Shown: positions 54,625 to 62,629, counted from the stretch's first letter. The stretch: DNA of 64,000 nt from an uncultured Eubacterium sp. (GCA_948579355.1 CAPAOV010000015.1:1-64000), one strand, 5' to 3'. The notes: a model not told the origin generated them from the sequence alone. A program made the numbers and translations.

Positions 54625-55017
54625 TTATCCCTCTTTCTCTGACTCGTTCTCAGCCATTTTCAGTATTTCCTGTAACTCCTGAATGTCCTCTTTAGATAAA
54701 TCGTTCTGGCGTACCAATGCACTCATCATCATGCCGATACTGCCATCGTAAATTCTTTGGATAAAGTCTCTTGTTTCTTGTACTACCACATCTTCTTTTT
54801 GTACTTTCGGGTAAAAACATTTCGTCTTACCTTTCTCCTCATATCCAATCAAACCTTTCTCCGTCATCCTTCGTACCATAGTGGCGCAGGTACTCTTACT
54901 CCATCCCACCCGTTCGTTAAGCAGCGGTACTATCTGCATCAAAGTCCTCGGAGATTCCTCCCACAGACAGTTCATCACATACCACTCACTGTTCGTTACG
55001 CGAATTTCCTGTTTCAC
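54625..55017 (-). CDS. BlaI/MecI/CopY-family repressor
   Basis: 130 residues from a GTG start (AAAGGAGG 5 nt upstream; the longer frame lies in the leader). Winged helix: VTNSEWYVMNCLWEE, KSTCATMVRRMTEKGLIGYEE, then a dimerisation tail rich in acidic residues. It would bind the palindrome TTTACAAAGTAAA found 4 nt after its own -10 box (55067-55079) and at the O-acetyltransferase promoter. Release would follow cleavage triggered by the M56 partner, 31 nt downstream. Confidence 0.92.
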   Translation of the reverse strand: MKQEIRVTNSEWYVMNCLWEESPRTLMQIVPLLNERVGWSKSTCATMVRRMTEKGLIGYEEKGKTKCFYPKVQKEDVVVQETRDFIQRIYDGSIGMMMSALVRQNDLSKEDIQELQEILKMAENESEKEG

Positions 55018-55066
55018 TATATCCTCCTTTGCTGCGGCACTTGCGTGACACAATTGCTTTTTGTAT

Positions 55067-55112
55067 TTTACTTTGTAAACCATATTATAATGTGACTAGT
55101 TTAATTTGTCAA
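55067..55112 (-). promoter_or_regulatory. blaI promoter with operator palindrome
   Basis: On the minus strand TTGACA (55107-55112), 17-nt spacer, TATAAT (55084-55089), 4 nt, then TTTACAAAGTAAA (55067-55079), a 5-bp inverted repeat with a 3-nt centre resembling Bla/Mec operators (TACAnnTGTA). The same arrangement recurs at 55588-55633. Confidence 0.82.
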
Positions 55113-55164
55113 CCTGTAATAAAATAAAATTTTTATGCTCTAAATTATTTTTTGATTTTACTAA

Positions 55165-55193
55165 TTGTCATCCTTATTTCTTCATGTTACAAT
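55165..55193 (+). promoter_or_regulatory. Promoter of the type I toxin mRNA
   Basis: TTGTCA (55165-55170), 17-nt spacer, TACAAT (55188-55193). The leader holds a CCCAC/GTGGG-type hairpin (about 55210-55224) before the toxin ribosome site. Confidence 0.72.
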
Positions 55194-55284
55194 GCATCTA
55201 CAGAAAGTACCCACGACAGGGTGGCAGCCTCCCGAGTTTGTGAAAACCGGCATGTCGGAATACATAAGAGGGGAGGTGGCGCTG

Positions 55285-55404
55285 ATGACAGCTTTTGAAA
55301 TCATTTCGATTTTCATTGGAATATTAGCATTGCTAATATCCTTTGGCAGCTTAATTGTTGCGCTGCTTGTCTTTCTCGATAAGAGAAACAACAAGCGCAA
55401 ATAA
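55285..55404 (+). CDS. Putative holin-like toxin of a type I toxin-antitoxin system
   Basis: 39 residues from the ATG at 55285 (GAGGTG 6 nt upstream); an in-frame upstream extension is leader. One long hydrophobic helix (IISIFIGILALLISFGSLIVALLVFL) and a basic tail DKRNNKRK, beginning MTAFE, which is the pattern of the 'putative holin-like toxin' group of Firmicutes. Overproduction would depolarise or damage the membrane. An antisense RNA runs convergently under its 3' end. Confidence 0.82.
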   Translation: MTAFEIISIFIGILALLISFGSLIVALLVFLDKRNNKRK

Positions 55405-55505
55405 AAATGCCTATCCTGTCTGCCAACAGGATAGGCGGTGTCCGTAAGGACATTCCTTAACCTAAACTCGAAGCATCCACTTTGGAGTGGGTGCTTTCTT
55501 TATGT
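55400..55505 (-). ncRNA. Antisense antitoxin RNA (predicted)
   Basis: Promoter on the minus strand: TTGATA (55535-55540), 17-nt spacer, TATTAT (55512-55517). The RNA would start near 55505 and end at a perfect 11-bp terminator stem (GCCTATCCTGT / ACAGGATAGGC, 55409-55435) followed by ATTTTTATTT at about 55400. It overlaps the 3' untranslated part of the toxin mRNA by about 95 nt, the layout of Fst/TxpA-type systems. Confidence 0.7.
55471..55496 (+). terminator. Terminator of the toxin mRNA
   Basis: AAGCATCCACT pairs with AGTGGGTGCTT (one G-U) with a 4-nt loop, followed by a T-rich tract. Confidence 0.8.
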
Positions 55506-55511
55506 GTTATT

Positions 55512-55540
55512 ATAATACCATTGAATGTAAAATGTATCAA
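55512..55540 (-). promoter_or_regulatory. Promoter of the antisense RNA
   Basis: TTGATA (55535-55540) and TATTAT (55512-55517) on the minus strand with 17-nt spacing. Confidence 0.58.
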
Positions 55541-55587
55541 GCAATTTTCACAAAATTCGTATTCAACAATAAATTTTAAAATAGTGG

Positions 55588-55633
55588 TTGACAACCTAAA
55601 CCTTATGTTCTATAATTTGGTTTACAAAGTAAA
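55588..55633 (+). promoter_or_regulatory. O-acetyltransferase promoter with BlaI-type operator
   Basis: TTGACA (55588-55593), 17-nt spacer, TATAAT (55611-55616), 4 nt, then TTTACAAAGTAAA (55621-55633). Compared with the blaI promoter the boxes, the TGG after the -10 and the palindrome are identical. Confidence 0.85.
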
Positions 55634-55671
55634 TCAATGACAGCTTTACATAATAGAAAGGTTCGATTGCT

Positions 55672-56631
55672 ATGAATGAAAACACAATGAATGAAAAAAG
55701 AAAAGGATTAGATGCCTTGCGGGGAATCGGGATTATCGGGATTGTTTTGTACCACTTATTTCCCTCTGTCGTACGGGGTGGATTTTTAGGAGTACCACTG
55801 TTTTTTGTCCTCTCCGGTTATCTGATGTTTGTCACCAGCCAGCGGAACTGGGAAAATGGAAGTTTTCATATTGGAGGCTACTACAAAAAGCGGCTGCGGA
55901 AAATTGTTCCGCCTCTGTTTACAATGGTGATGGTTGTATGCTGTTATCTGACGCTTACACAGAGCAGCCAATTAATCGGTATCCGTCAGGAAATTTGCAG
56001 CATTTTTCTGGGTTATGACAACTGGTGGCAAATCCAACAGCAGACGTCCTATTTTTCCAAACTGGCCTGCGCATCCCCTTTTACCCATCTTTGGTTTCTG
56101 GCGGTTGAAATCCAGTTCTATCTGCTGTGGCCGGTTTTGTTTCTGCTCTATCAAAAATGCTGTCAGGCTTTCAAGTGCAAAAACATATGCTTTCTCTTTC
56201 TGCTGCTCGCTCTTGCTTCCGCAGCAAAGATGATTGTCCTATATACGCCCGGCGACGACCCGTCCCGCGTGTATTACGGAACAGATACCATGGCATTTTC
56301 TTTATTGATTGGCATTTTTCTGGGGGCAGTCAGACAGCAGTATCCGAAGCTGTGCAGCCATTTAAAAATGAAGACATCTGTCCTTTTTATTCCTTTTACG
56401 CTTATCTTTATCATTTTGTTTATGACAATAGACGGGCAGTATGATTTCCTCTATGAGGGCGGCATGTTCCTTATCAGTCTGTTTTATGCCTTTCTAATAC
56501 ATGTAATGGAAAATCGGGAAACAGAGACGGAACGTCTTCCGCAGTCGTCCGTGCTTTCCCTGCTCGGAAAGAAAAGTTATGGTATCTACTTATGGCACTA
56601 TCCGCTCATTATGTTAGCGCTTGTCGGATAA
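55672..56631 (+). CDS. OatA-like acyltransferase-3 membrane domain
   Basis: 319 residues, about nine membrane helices. Family motifs: KGLDALRGIGIIGIVLYHL (catalytic-site His), GGFLGVPLFFVLSGYLM, HLWFLAVEIQFYLLWP, YYGTDTMAFSLLIG and KKSYGIYLWHYPL. It moves acetyl groups across the membrane for O-acetylation, typically of peptidoglycan in OatA. It stops a few residues after WHYP, earlier than usual. The next gene, in the same reading frame and 24 nt on, supplies a membrane helix and an SGNH domain. Together they equal one OatA-type protein. The promoter carries a BlaI-type operator. AAAGG lies 10 nt before the ATG. Confidence 0.9.
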   Translation: MNENTMNEKRKGLDALRGIGIIGIVLYHLFPSVVRGGFLGVPLFFVLSGYLMFVTSQRNWENGSFHIGGYYKKRLRKIVPPLFTMVMVVCCYLTLTQSSQLIGIRQEICSIFLGYDNWWQIQQQTSYFSKLACASPFTHLWFLAVEIQFYLLWPVLFLLYQKCCQAFKCKNICFLFLLLALASAAKMIVLYTPGDDPSRVYYGTDTMAFSLLIGIFLGAVRQQYPKLCSHLKMKTSVLFIPFTLIFIILFMTIDGQYDFLYEGGMFLISLFYAFLIHVMENRETETERLPQSSVLSLLGKKSYGIYLWHYPLIMLALVG

Positions 56632-56655
56632 AGAAACGCGAGGGAGGTTATGAAA

Positions 56656-57387
56656 ATGGATAGAAGAGAACGAAGAAACAAATTTTTTCTTTTTTTGGGT
56701 ATTGGAATATTGTTCTGCTGTACGGTCATCGCCATATACGGCATCATCAATTCTCCGGATTCGGACGAGGATGAGCTGGAGCAGGAACTGACACGTAACG
56801 AGCAGATGCTAAATCAAAACAATAACGATACGGCAGTGGATGCTTCTCCAGAAACAAAAGCCGTTTCTTCTTCAGCGGCACAGCCGCAGACGACCAACGC
56901 GCCAGAAGAAACTATCTCTGTCATCGGTGATTCTGTCTTTCTCGGAGCCGCTCCGGCTTTTCAGGAACAGAAGAAAAACGCCGTTATTGACGCCAAGATT
57001 TCCCGTCAGGTTTATCACGGACTTGACGTAGCCAAAAAACTAAATAAAAAGAAGAAACTGGGAAATACCGTTATTATTTCTCTGGGCACCAATAGTAAAT
57101 TTAATCCGGTCACCGGTCAGGAGCTCATTGATTATCTGGGAAGTGAACGGACTATCTACTGGATTAATGCCTACGGAAAGAAACTGGATTTTCAGAAAGA
57201 GGTAAACAAGACAATTGATAATCTGGCAAAGAAGAATCCAAATGTCCATGTCATTTACTGGGATAAAGAAGCAAAGAAACATCCGAACTGGTTTTATCAG
57301 GACGGCACGCATTTGAACACAAAAGGCCAGCAAGGATTTAGCGCCTTTGTCATCCGCGAAATGGAGAAAGGCAGAACTGCTTTTTAG
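56656..57387 (+). CDS. SGNH-type extracytoplasmic domain of a split OatA-like O-acetyltransferase
   Basis: 243 residues. A basic start (DRRERRNK) and one membrane helix (FFLFLGIGILFCCTVIAIYGI) lead to a low-complexity linker (to about 88), then an SGNH-like domain: VIGDSVFLGA (nucleophile Ser), ISLGTNS and DGTHLN (Asp/His). In OatA this domain transfers acetyl to MurNAc. ATG at 56656 is preferred because GGAGG is 8 nt upstream, against 2 nt for the ATG at 56650. It is in frame with the upstream gene, separated by one TAA and seven codons. Confidence 0.87.
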   Translation: MDRRERRNKFFLFLGIGILFCCTVIAIYGIINSPDSDEDELEQELTRNEQMLNQNNNDTAVDASPETKAVSSSAAQPQTTNAPEETISVIGDSVFLGAAPAFQEQKKNAVIDAKISRQVYHGLDVAKKLNKKKKLGNTVIISLGTNSKFNPVTGQELIDYLGSERTIYWINAYGKKLDFQKEVNKTIDNLAKKNPNVHVIYWDKEAKKHPNWFYQDGTHLNTKGQQGFSAFVIREMEKGRTAF

Positions 57388-57394
57388 TTCTGCC
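57370..57394. terminator. Hairpin between convergent genes
   Basis: GGCAGAAC pairs with GTTCTGCC (9-nt loop). It overlaps the stop of the SGNH gene and lies beyond the stop of the AraC pseudogene. Confidence 0.6.
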
Positions 57395-57416
57395 TCCTAT
57401 ATTACCATTTTCAATA

Positions 57417-58113
57417 TCAATCCGTTTTCTTGCGGATGGGGCGCAGCACTTCATAACCAATTACTTCCGGATAATGGCGCTGATAATCCTGACAAACTTC
57501 CTCATTCCACTCATAGCCCTCTTTTTCCGGCTCATAATTCCACGCCAGCTTTTCAACCCTCTCCATTACCTCGGCACAATCTTTCAAATAATCAAACGGT
57601 GGGTGAACGAAGACAAGATAATCACTTGCCGGCAATTCCCTGATTTCAAATCCGTCCGGAATGACGCCCTGATAATCGTACGGTACGCCAAAACCGTAAA
57701 AATATCCTTTCCTGCCATTCTCATAGAACCATCCTGCCGTATGACAGGTAACAATACGATGTGAAACATGGCTCATACTGTCTATTGTTCCGCAAATGCT
57801 GTCGCAATCATGCCGTTCCCAAAAACTCGCATAATCGGTGGCATTGATATCCCAAATGCCGACATACTTATGCGCCGGAATGTGCTCTACGCGAACATGA
57901 GCCTCCGTCAATAATGTTCGATTCATCGTGCAGCCTCCTTTATTTTTATAATGCTCCGGGAAAAAAACAACCTTTGATTTCATGGAAACGATTGGAACAG
58001 TAATACGGTGAATATCCAATCTGCTTTGACATTTCCGGAAGAGAAGGATTTTCCGTTAAATTCGCCTCTATCCAATCTATCATTTTCTGTACGCTCTCAT
58101 TCCATTCAAACAA
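57417..58113 (-). pseudogene. AraC-family regulator broken by an internal deletion
   Basis: From TTG 58113 the frame encodes the first half of an AraC-type DNA-binding domain (WNESVQKMIDWIEANLTENP, then SKQIGYSPYYCSNRFHEI) and then runs into a stop after GCFFPGAL. A different frame resumes at once with VVFFPEHYKNKGGCTMN and the GyrI-like effector domain (VRVEHIPAHKYVGIWD to the stop at 57417). The second helix-turn-helix, about 60-75 residues, is missing and the frame is shifted. The effector part has an internal AGGAGG and ATG at 57927 and could still be made alone (about 170 residues). Confidence 0.82.
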
Positions 58114-58183
58114 ACCTTTTTCCCCCTTGTCAGGAATATGTTAGCATACCACCGAAAAAAAATTTTGATATCAGTTGCACTTT

Positions 58184-58612
58184 TTACAGATATCCCCGCC
58201 TCTTTGCCTCCTCGAGCAAATATGGCTGAATATCAGGATATGTCCACTTCTCCGGCAATTCAGGTGTTATTTTAATTTTCTCAATCTCACTATGTAACTC
58301 TTCTTCCAAACATCTTATGTCGGCAAAATACAGCATTCCAAAACTCTCTCTGCCGTCAAAATTATCCGGACTGGTAACGGAATAGACACATATCGGCTCT
58401 ATATCAAACTCCAAGGCGCCTGTCTCTTCATAAAGTTCACGTTTGGCCGTATCTGCAATATCTTCCCCTTTTTCCCGATGACCTCCGGGGATTTCCCATG
58501 TATCTCTGCTCTTGTGCTTGCAAAAAATAAATTCATTTTTTGTTTTCGATATTATTACTGCAAAATGAAGCAGTTCATCCTCAATCGTTTCATAAAATTT
58601 AACTTCTGTCAT
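58184..58612 (-). CDS. Nudix hydrolase
   Basis: 142 residues. Complete Nudix box GGHREKGEDIADTAKRELYEETGA (Gx5Ex7REUxEExGU). It hydrolyses nucleoside-diphosphate-linked substrates; which one is not evident. Alone between the AraC pseudogene and the divergent LytTR operon. Confidence 0.92.
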   Translation of the reverse strand: MTEVKFYETIEDELLHFAVIISKTKNEFIFCKHKSRDTWEIPGGHREKGEDIADTAKRELYEETGALEFDIEPICVYSVTSPDNFDGRESFGMLYFADIRCLEEELHSEIEKIKITPELPEKWTYPDIQPYLLEEAKRRGYL

Positions 58613-58716
58613 TTCAGTCTCGCTTTCGTTTTCTAAATAAATTTCACTTTTTCTAATATGTATATTTTACCATAGAAAAATACTCTTTGCCATTTTAAAA
58701 TGAATAAAAAGCTTTT

Positions 58717-58780
58717 GGTTACATTTAAACGGTGATTGGTTACATTTTACAGAATCAAGGGAAAAATCGGCCGATATACA
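58717..58780 (+). promoter_or_regulatory. Candidate LytTR operator and promoter
   Basis: Identical 10-bp direct repeats GGTTACATTT at 58717-58726 and 58738-58747 are 21 bp apart, two helical turns, the spacing used by LytTR regulators. A TATACA box (58775-58780) follows with no good -35, as expected for an activated promoter. Confidence 0.6.
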
Positions 58781-58812
58781 AAATGAACCTACTAAGAAAT
58801 CGGGGTGATGCC

Positions 58813-59526
58813 ATGCTGAAAATTGCTGTCTGTGATGACGAGCCGGCTTACGCAAAACAGATTAGCGACAGGATTAAAAGATTTATGCCGGACTGCGAGA
58901 TAGAGCGCTTTCTTTCCGGTGAAGATTTGCTCCTGTGCGGAGCGTTGTTTGATATATATTTTCTGGATATTCAAATGGAAAAAATGAATGGAATAGAGGC
59001 TGCCAAAAAATTGCGGGAACGAAACGAAGAAAGTATTATCGTGTTTTTCACCGGGGCAAAAGAATATGTATTTGATGCTTTCGATGTGGCTGCCCTGCAA
59101 TATCTGGTAAAGCCTGTCGACGATGCGAAGCTGCAGGAAACGCTTGTCAGGGCAAAAAAGGAAATCAGAAAAAAGCAAAACCGAAAGGACAGGCAGATAT
59201 TTATTAAGGCGGGTCATAAGAATATGGCGCTGAATTTATGCGACATTCTTTACTTTGAGAATCAAAGGCGCAAAATTGCCGCCCATACGCTGAGAGGCGA
59301 AATATCTTTTTATGGTGTCATGGCAGATATGGAACGGGAAACCGGAGCGGACTTTTGCCGCTGCCATCGGGGATATCTGGTAAATTTGTTCCATGTGACG
59401 GAATACGACCGGGAGACGATTACTCTCTCTAACGGAGAGAGAATTTATCTGTCCAAAGACCGATACCATGATTTTGTGAAACAGTATATGAGATATTTGC
59501 GAAATGGGGGTGTTTCCCATGTATGA
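58813..59526 (+). CDS. LytTR-family response regulator
   Basis: 237 residues. Receiver domain (1-120) with CDDEP near the start, phospho-acceptor Asp in YFLDIQM, and KPVDD (conserved Lys). The LytTR DNA-binding domain (about 132-235) has ILYFENQRRKI, FCRCHRGYLVNL and LSKDRY. The ATG at 58813 is used because GGGGTGATG precedes it; the longer frame has no site. It overlaps the sensor gene by 8 nt. It probably regulates its own operon through the direct repeats upstream. Confidence 0.93.
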   Translation: MLKIAVCDDEPAYAKQISDRIKRFMPDCEIERFLSGEDLLLCGALFDIYFLDIQMEKMNGIEAAKKLRERNEESIIVFFTGAKEYVFDAFDVAALQYLVKPVDDAKLQETLVRAKKEIRKKQNRKDRQIFIKAGHKNMALNLCDILYFENQRRKIAAHTLRGEISFYGVMADMERETGADFCRCHRGYLVNLFHVTEYDRETITLSNGERIYLSKDRYHDFVKQYMRYLRNGGVSHV

Positions 59527-60967
59527 GACGCTGGAGCCTTTTATTGAAACCGCCGCCTATCTTATTCATGGCTACTGTCTGTATATGCTTTTGGGTGGAT
59601 TTAGCAGACAACGGATTGATAAAGATAAACTAACCTGTATTTTAACAATATTGACATGGTTTGCTGCCAATCTGCCAATCCGCTATTTTGTCTTTTCCAA
59701 GCCGCCTTTTACATTATGCGATTCTCTGTTGAGTTTTCTTTTACGCACAGGCGTCATTTATATTATCGGACTATGTTTTTATAAGGGAAGACAACTGACA
59801 CACCTGTTTCTGACTCTTCTTTTTGTTGCACTCCTGTATGTTTGCAGCCAGATTGGCGTCGGTGTCCGGCTGTTTCTGGTAGACGGGCTGGAAAAACTTT
59901 CATGGCACATCGAAGCTCTCCATAATGTTACGCTTATTAAACTGCTGGTAGATGGCATTTATTTATTGATTGATTTGTCCGCCGTGGCGATGTTTTACTT
60001 TTCGGTAAAAATCATAGTGAAACACCACAGCCGTCCGGCAGATAAAAGAAGCACAAAGGAATTTATTTCCGATATGCTTCCCGCCCTCATGGGAAGCCTT
60101 GTCTCCGTGGCGCTCTACTTTATGCTTCTTATGATAAATGAGCAGGGGCACCTTATGGATTACGACAACTACAAAATAATATATCTGTTTATCATTATTG
60201 TTTTTGTTGCTGTCTGGCTCATTATTTTATATGGGTTCCGGCTTCAGGAAGAGATTTCGGCTTTACAGGAAGAACGGACACAGAAGAACATTCTGGAAAA
60301 CCAGATTTCACAGATACAAAATTCGATGTTGGAAATGGAGCGTTTTTACGAAAGTGTCCGACACGTTAAACACGATATGAAAAACCAGATGGCCGTTATG
60401 GAAAAACTGCTCTGCAAATGCGAACCGGAAGAGAATGCGGAGATTGCACAGTATTTTAATGATATGCAGAAAACGCTTCTACATTTGGAGCAGAAAATTC
60501 AAACGGGAAATGTAGTAAGCGACGCCGTTATCAGCAATAAGTTCTATTATGCAGCAAAGGAAATCGAAGATATCCATCTGGAATCAGACGACTTTCTTTT
60601 GACGGATGATGTTCACGTAAGGGCTTACGACATAGGCATTATTTTAAATAACGGACTGGATAATGCAATTGAGGCATGCCAGAAATCAAGGCAGAAACAC
60701 CCGGATAGCAAGGTGTATATCAAAATTAAATCGTTTTGGAAACAGAACATGTTTTTTATTGAAATTGAAAACAGTTTTGACGGAGAGGTGAGCTGGCAGG
60801 AGGATGGCTATCCTTGTTCCACAAAAGCGGAACATGAGACACATGGAATCGGTCTTAAAAATATTCGATACTGCGCCTTAAAATACGGGGGCGACATAGA
60901 TTGTATCGCGCAACAGGACAGATTTATACTGTCTGTTATGCTAAAAGGTCGAAAAGCAGAAACTTGA
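59519..60967 (+). CDS. GHKL sensor histidine kinase of AgrC type
   Basis: 482 residues. Six membrane helices in the first 240 residues, a coiled coil, then the dimerisation motif VRHVKHDMKNQM (phospho-His) and the GHKL ATPase with NNGLDNAIEAC (N box) and THGIGLKNIRYC. The architecture is that of peptide-sensing AgrC/ComD kinases. No AgrB or AgrD gene is nearby. ATG at 59519 follows GGGGGTG by 6 nt and overlaps the regulator stop. Confidence 0.93.
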   Translation: MYETLEPFIETAAYLIHGYCLYMLLGGFSRQRIDKDKLTCILTILTWFAANLPIRYFVFSKPPFTLCDSLLSFLLRTGVIYIIGLCFYKGRQLTHLFLTLLFVALLYVCSQIGVGVRLFLVDGLEKLSWHIEALHNVTLIKLLVDGIYLLIDLSAVAMFYFSVKIIVKHHSRPADKRSTKEFISDMLPALMGSLVSVALYFMLLMINEQGHLMDYDNYKIIYLFIIIVFVAVWLIILYGFRLQEEISALQEERTQKNILENQISQIQNSMLEMERFYESVRHVKHDMKNQMAVMEKLLCKCEPEENAEIAQYFNDMQKTLLHLEQKIQTGNVVSDAVISNKFYYAAKEIEDIHLESDDFLLTDDVHVRAYDIGIILNNGLDNAIEACQKSRQKHPDSKVYIKIKSFWKQNMFFIEIENSFDGEVSWQEDGYPCSTKAEHETHGIGLKNIRYCALKYGGDIDCIAQQDRFILSVMLKGRKAET

Positions 60968-61004
60968 AACGGATTTCAAACTATTCTAATATCAGGGAGG
61001 ATTT

Positions 61005-61763
61005 ATGGCGATGGAGATTACAAACAATTACAGTAACTATGTGGCGCAGAGCATGGCGGGAAGCAATGCGACAGACGGCACGAAAAAAAAGGAGACGGAA
61101 AACAGCAAAGCAAAAAGTACGGCAGACTACGCAAGCGAGCTGGCAAAACTTGTTCCAAGCGTAGATTTCCGCATTGGAAATTCTTTCGCCTCCGCAAAGA
61201 GCGGTAAGACGCTGACAGTCAATCCAAAGCTTTTGGAAAAAATGCAGAACGACCCGAAGCAGGAAAAGGAAACGAAAGAAATGATTAAAGGCGTCGAGTC
61301 AATGACAAGGCTGATGAGCAGCATTTACAGCGGCAGCGGCTGGACTGTTGTTTACAAACATAGTTATATTGATGAAAATGGGAAATACTGTTCTACTGCC
61401 CTCATCCGAAATGATTATATGCTGAATCTGAGCGATAAACTTCGGGAGGAGAGAAAGAAAAATTCCGAAAAGCTGCTGGAACGCTCGAAAGAAAAGGCGG
61501 CCGACAAGGAAGAAGAACTGCTGGAAGCAACCACCGAAAAGCAATTGCTGGAAGCAGAAGCGGAAAAAGCAGAGGAAGACAAAACCTCTGACAAGGCAGA
61601 ACAGCTTCTTATGAATAAGATAGAAAATTCCGAAGATGGTATCATTTATCTCAATGACGAAGATATGAAAACAATAATGGATTCCATAAAAGAAGATTCC
61701 GCCAAACAAACTGCCGCCAAAGATACAATAACAGTCGGCGCCAACCTCGACTTGCAGGTATAG
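61005..61763 (+). CDS. Unknown charged helical protein, tandem paralogue 1
   Basis: 252 residues, no signal peptide or membrane helix. N-terminal ITNNYSNYVAQSMAGSNA, then a compact region with DYASELAKLVPSVDFRIGNS and LTVNPKLLEKMQNDP, which I associate with the DUF6033 group of Lachnospiraceae. The second half is a highly charged helix (REERKKNSEKLLERSKEKAA, EELLEATTEKQLLEAEAEKAEE). GGGAGG lies 4 nt before this ATG; an ATG two codons on (61011) matches the paralogue start and is equally possible. It lies 37 nt after the kinase gene, so it is likely in the LytTR operon. Confidence 0.8.
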   Translation: MAMEITNNYSNYVAQSMAGSNATDGTKKKETENSKAKSTADYASELAKLVPSVDFRIGNSFASAKSGKTLTVNPKLLEKMQNDPKQEKETKEMIKGVESMTRLMSSIYSGSGWTVVYKHSYIDENGKYCSTALIRNDYMLNLSDKLREERKKNSEKLLERSKEKAADKEEELLEATTEKQLLEAEAEKAEEDKTSDKAEQLLMNKIENSEDGIIYLNDEDMKTIMDSIKEDSAKQTAAKDTITVGANLDLQV

Positions 61764-61782
61764 AAAAGAAAGGAGAATACCT

Positions 61783-61872
61783 ATGTCAATCAATCATGTA
61801 GAAAGTAATGCTAAAAGACCGCAAAGCAGAAACGTTCTAGAAATGGAGGATTATTATGGAGATTACAAATAA
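61783..61872 (+). pseudogene. Chimeric remnant ORF at the duplication junction
   Basis: 29 codons. It begins with the same ribosome site and first nine codons as the gene at 62649 (MSINHVESN), then runs into a copy of the kinase-gene tail read in another frame (AKRPQSRN...), and stops inside the start of paralogue 2. It marks the fusion point of the tandem duplication. Confidence 0.75.
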
Positions 61873-62629
61873 CTACAGTAACTATGTGGCGCAGAGCATG
61901 GCGGGAAGCAATGCGACAGACGGCACGAAAAAGAAAGAAACAGAAAAAACGCAGGAAACAACAGAGAGCAATGAAGCAAAGAGTACGACAGAGTATGCGA
62001 ATAAACTGGCGAAACTTGTTCCAAGTGTGAAATTTCGTGTAGGGAATGCCTGTGTATCCGATAAAAGCGGCAAGTCACTGACCGTTAATCCCAAACTTTT
62101 GGAAAAAATGCAAAATGACCCCCAAAAAGAGAAGGATATGAAAGACATGATAAAAGGCGTTGAATCTATGTCTAAACTGGCAAAAAGCATAGCGAAAGCC
62201 ACTGGCTGGACTATAGTGTATCAGCATAGTTATATTGATGAGAACGGAAAATATCATTGCCGAATGCAAACCAGAAACGATGGTATGTTAAAATTGAGCG
62301 ATAAACTTCGGGAGGAAAGAAAGAAAAATTCGGAAAAGCTGCTGGAACGCTCGAAAGAAAAGGCGGCCGACAAGGAAGAAGAACTGCTGGAAGCAACCAC
62401 CGAAAAGCAATTGCTGGAAGCAGAAGCGGAAAAAGCAGAGGAAGACAAAACCTCTGACAAGGCAGAACAGCTTCTTATGAATAAGATAGAAAATTCCGAA
62501 GATGGTATCATTTATCTCAATGACGAAGATATGAAAACAATAATGGATTCCATAAAAGAAGATTCCGCCAAACAAACTGCCGCCAAAGATACAATAACAG
62601 TCGGCGCCAACCTCGACTTGCAGGTATAG
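61856..62629 (+). CDS. Unknown charged helical protein, tandem paralogue 2
   Basis: 257 residues, same layout as the preceding paralogue: ITNNYSNYVAQSMAGSNA, a Thr/Glu-rich insert (TQETTESNEA), LTVNPKLLEKMQNDP and a charged C-terminal helix. From about residue 160 to the end it is identical to paralogue 1, whereas residues 30-155 differ at many places. GGAGG lies 6 nt before the ATG. The diverged part is presumably the functional, possibly specificity-determining, region. Confidence 0.8.
   Translation: MEITNNYSNYVAQSMAGSNATDGTKKKETEKTQETTESNEAKSTTEYANKLAKLVPSVKFRVGNACVSDKSGKSLTVNPKLLEKMQNDPQKEKDMKDMIKGVESMSKLAKSIAKATGWTIVYQHSYIDENGKYHCRMQTRNDGMLKLSDKLREERKKNSEKLLERSKEKAADKEEELLEATTEKQLLEAEAEKAEEDKTSDKAEQLLMNKIENSEDGIIYLNDEDMKTIMDSIKEDSAKQTAAKDTITVGANLDLQV

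Noticed and set aside
61299..61793. Cys/Phe-rich frame opposite the duplicated genes, repeated at 62288-62659
   Set aside because: It is the complement of the Glu/Lys-rich helix; hydrophobic residues arise from GAA/AAG codons read backwards, and it recurs only because the DNA is duplicated.
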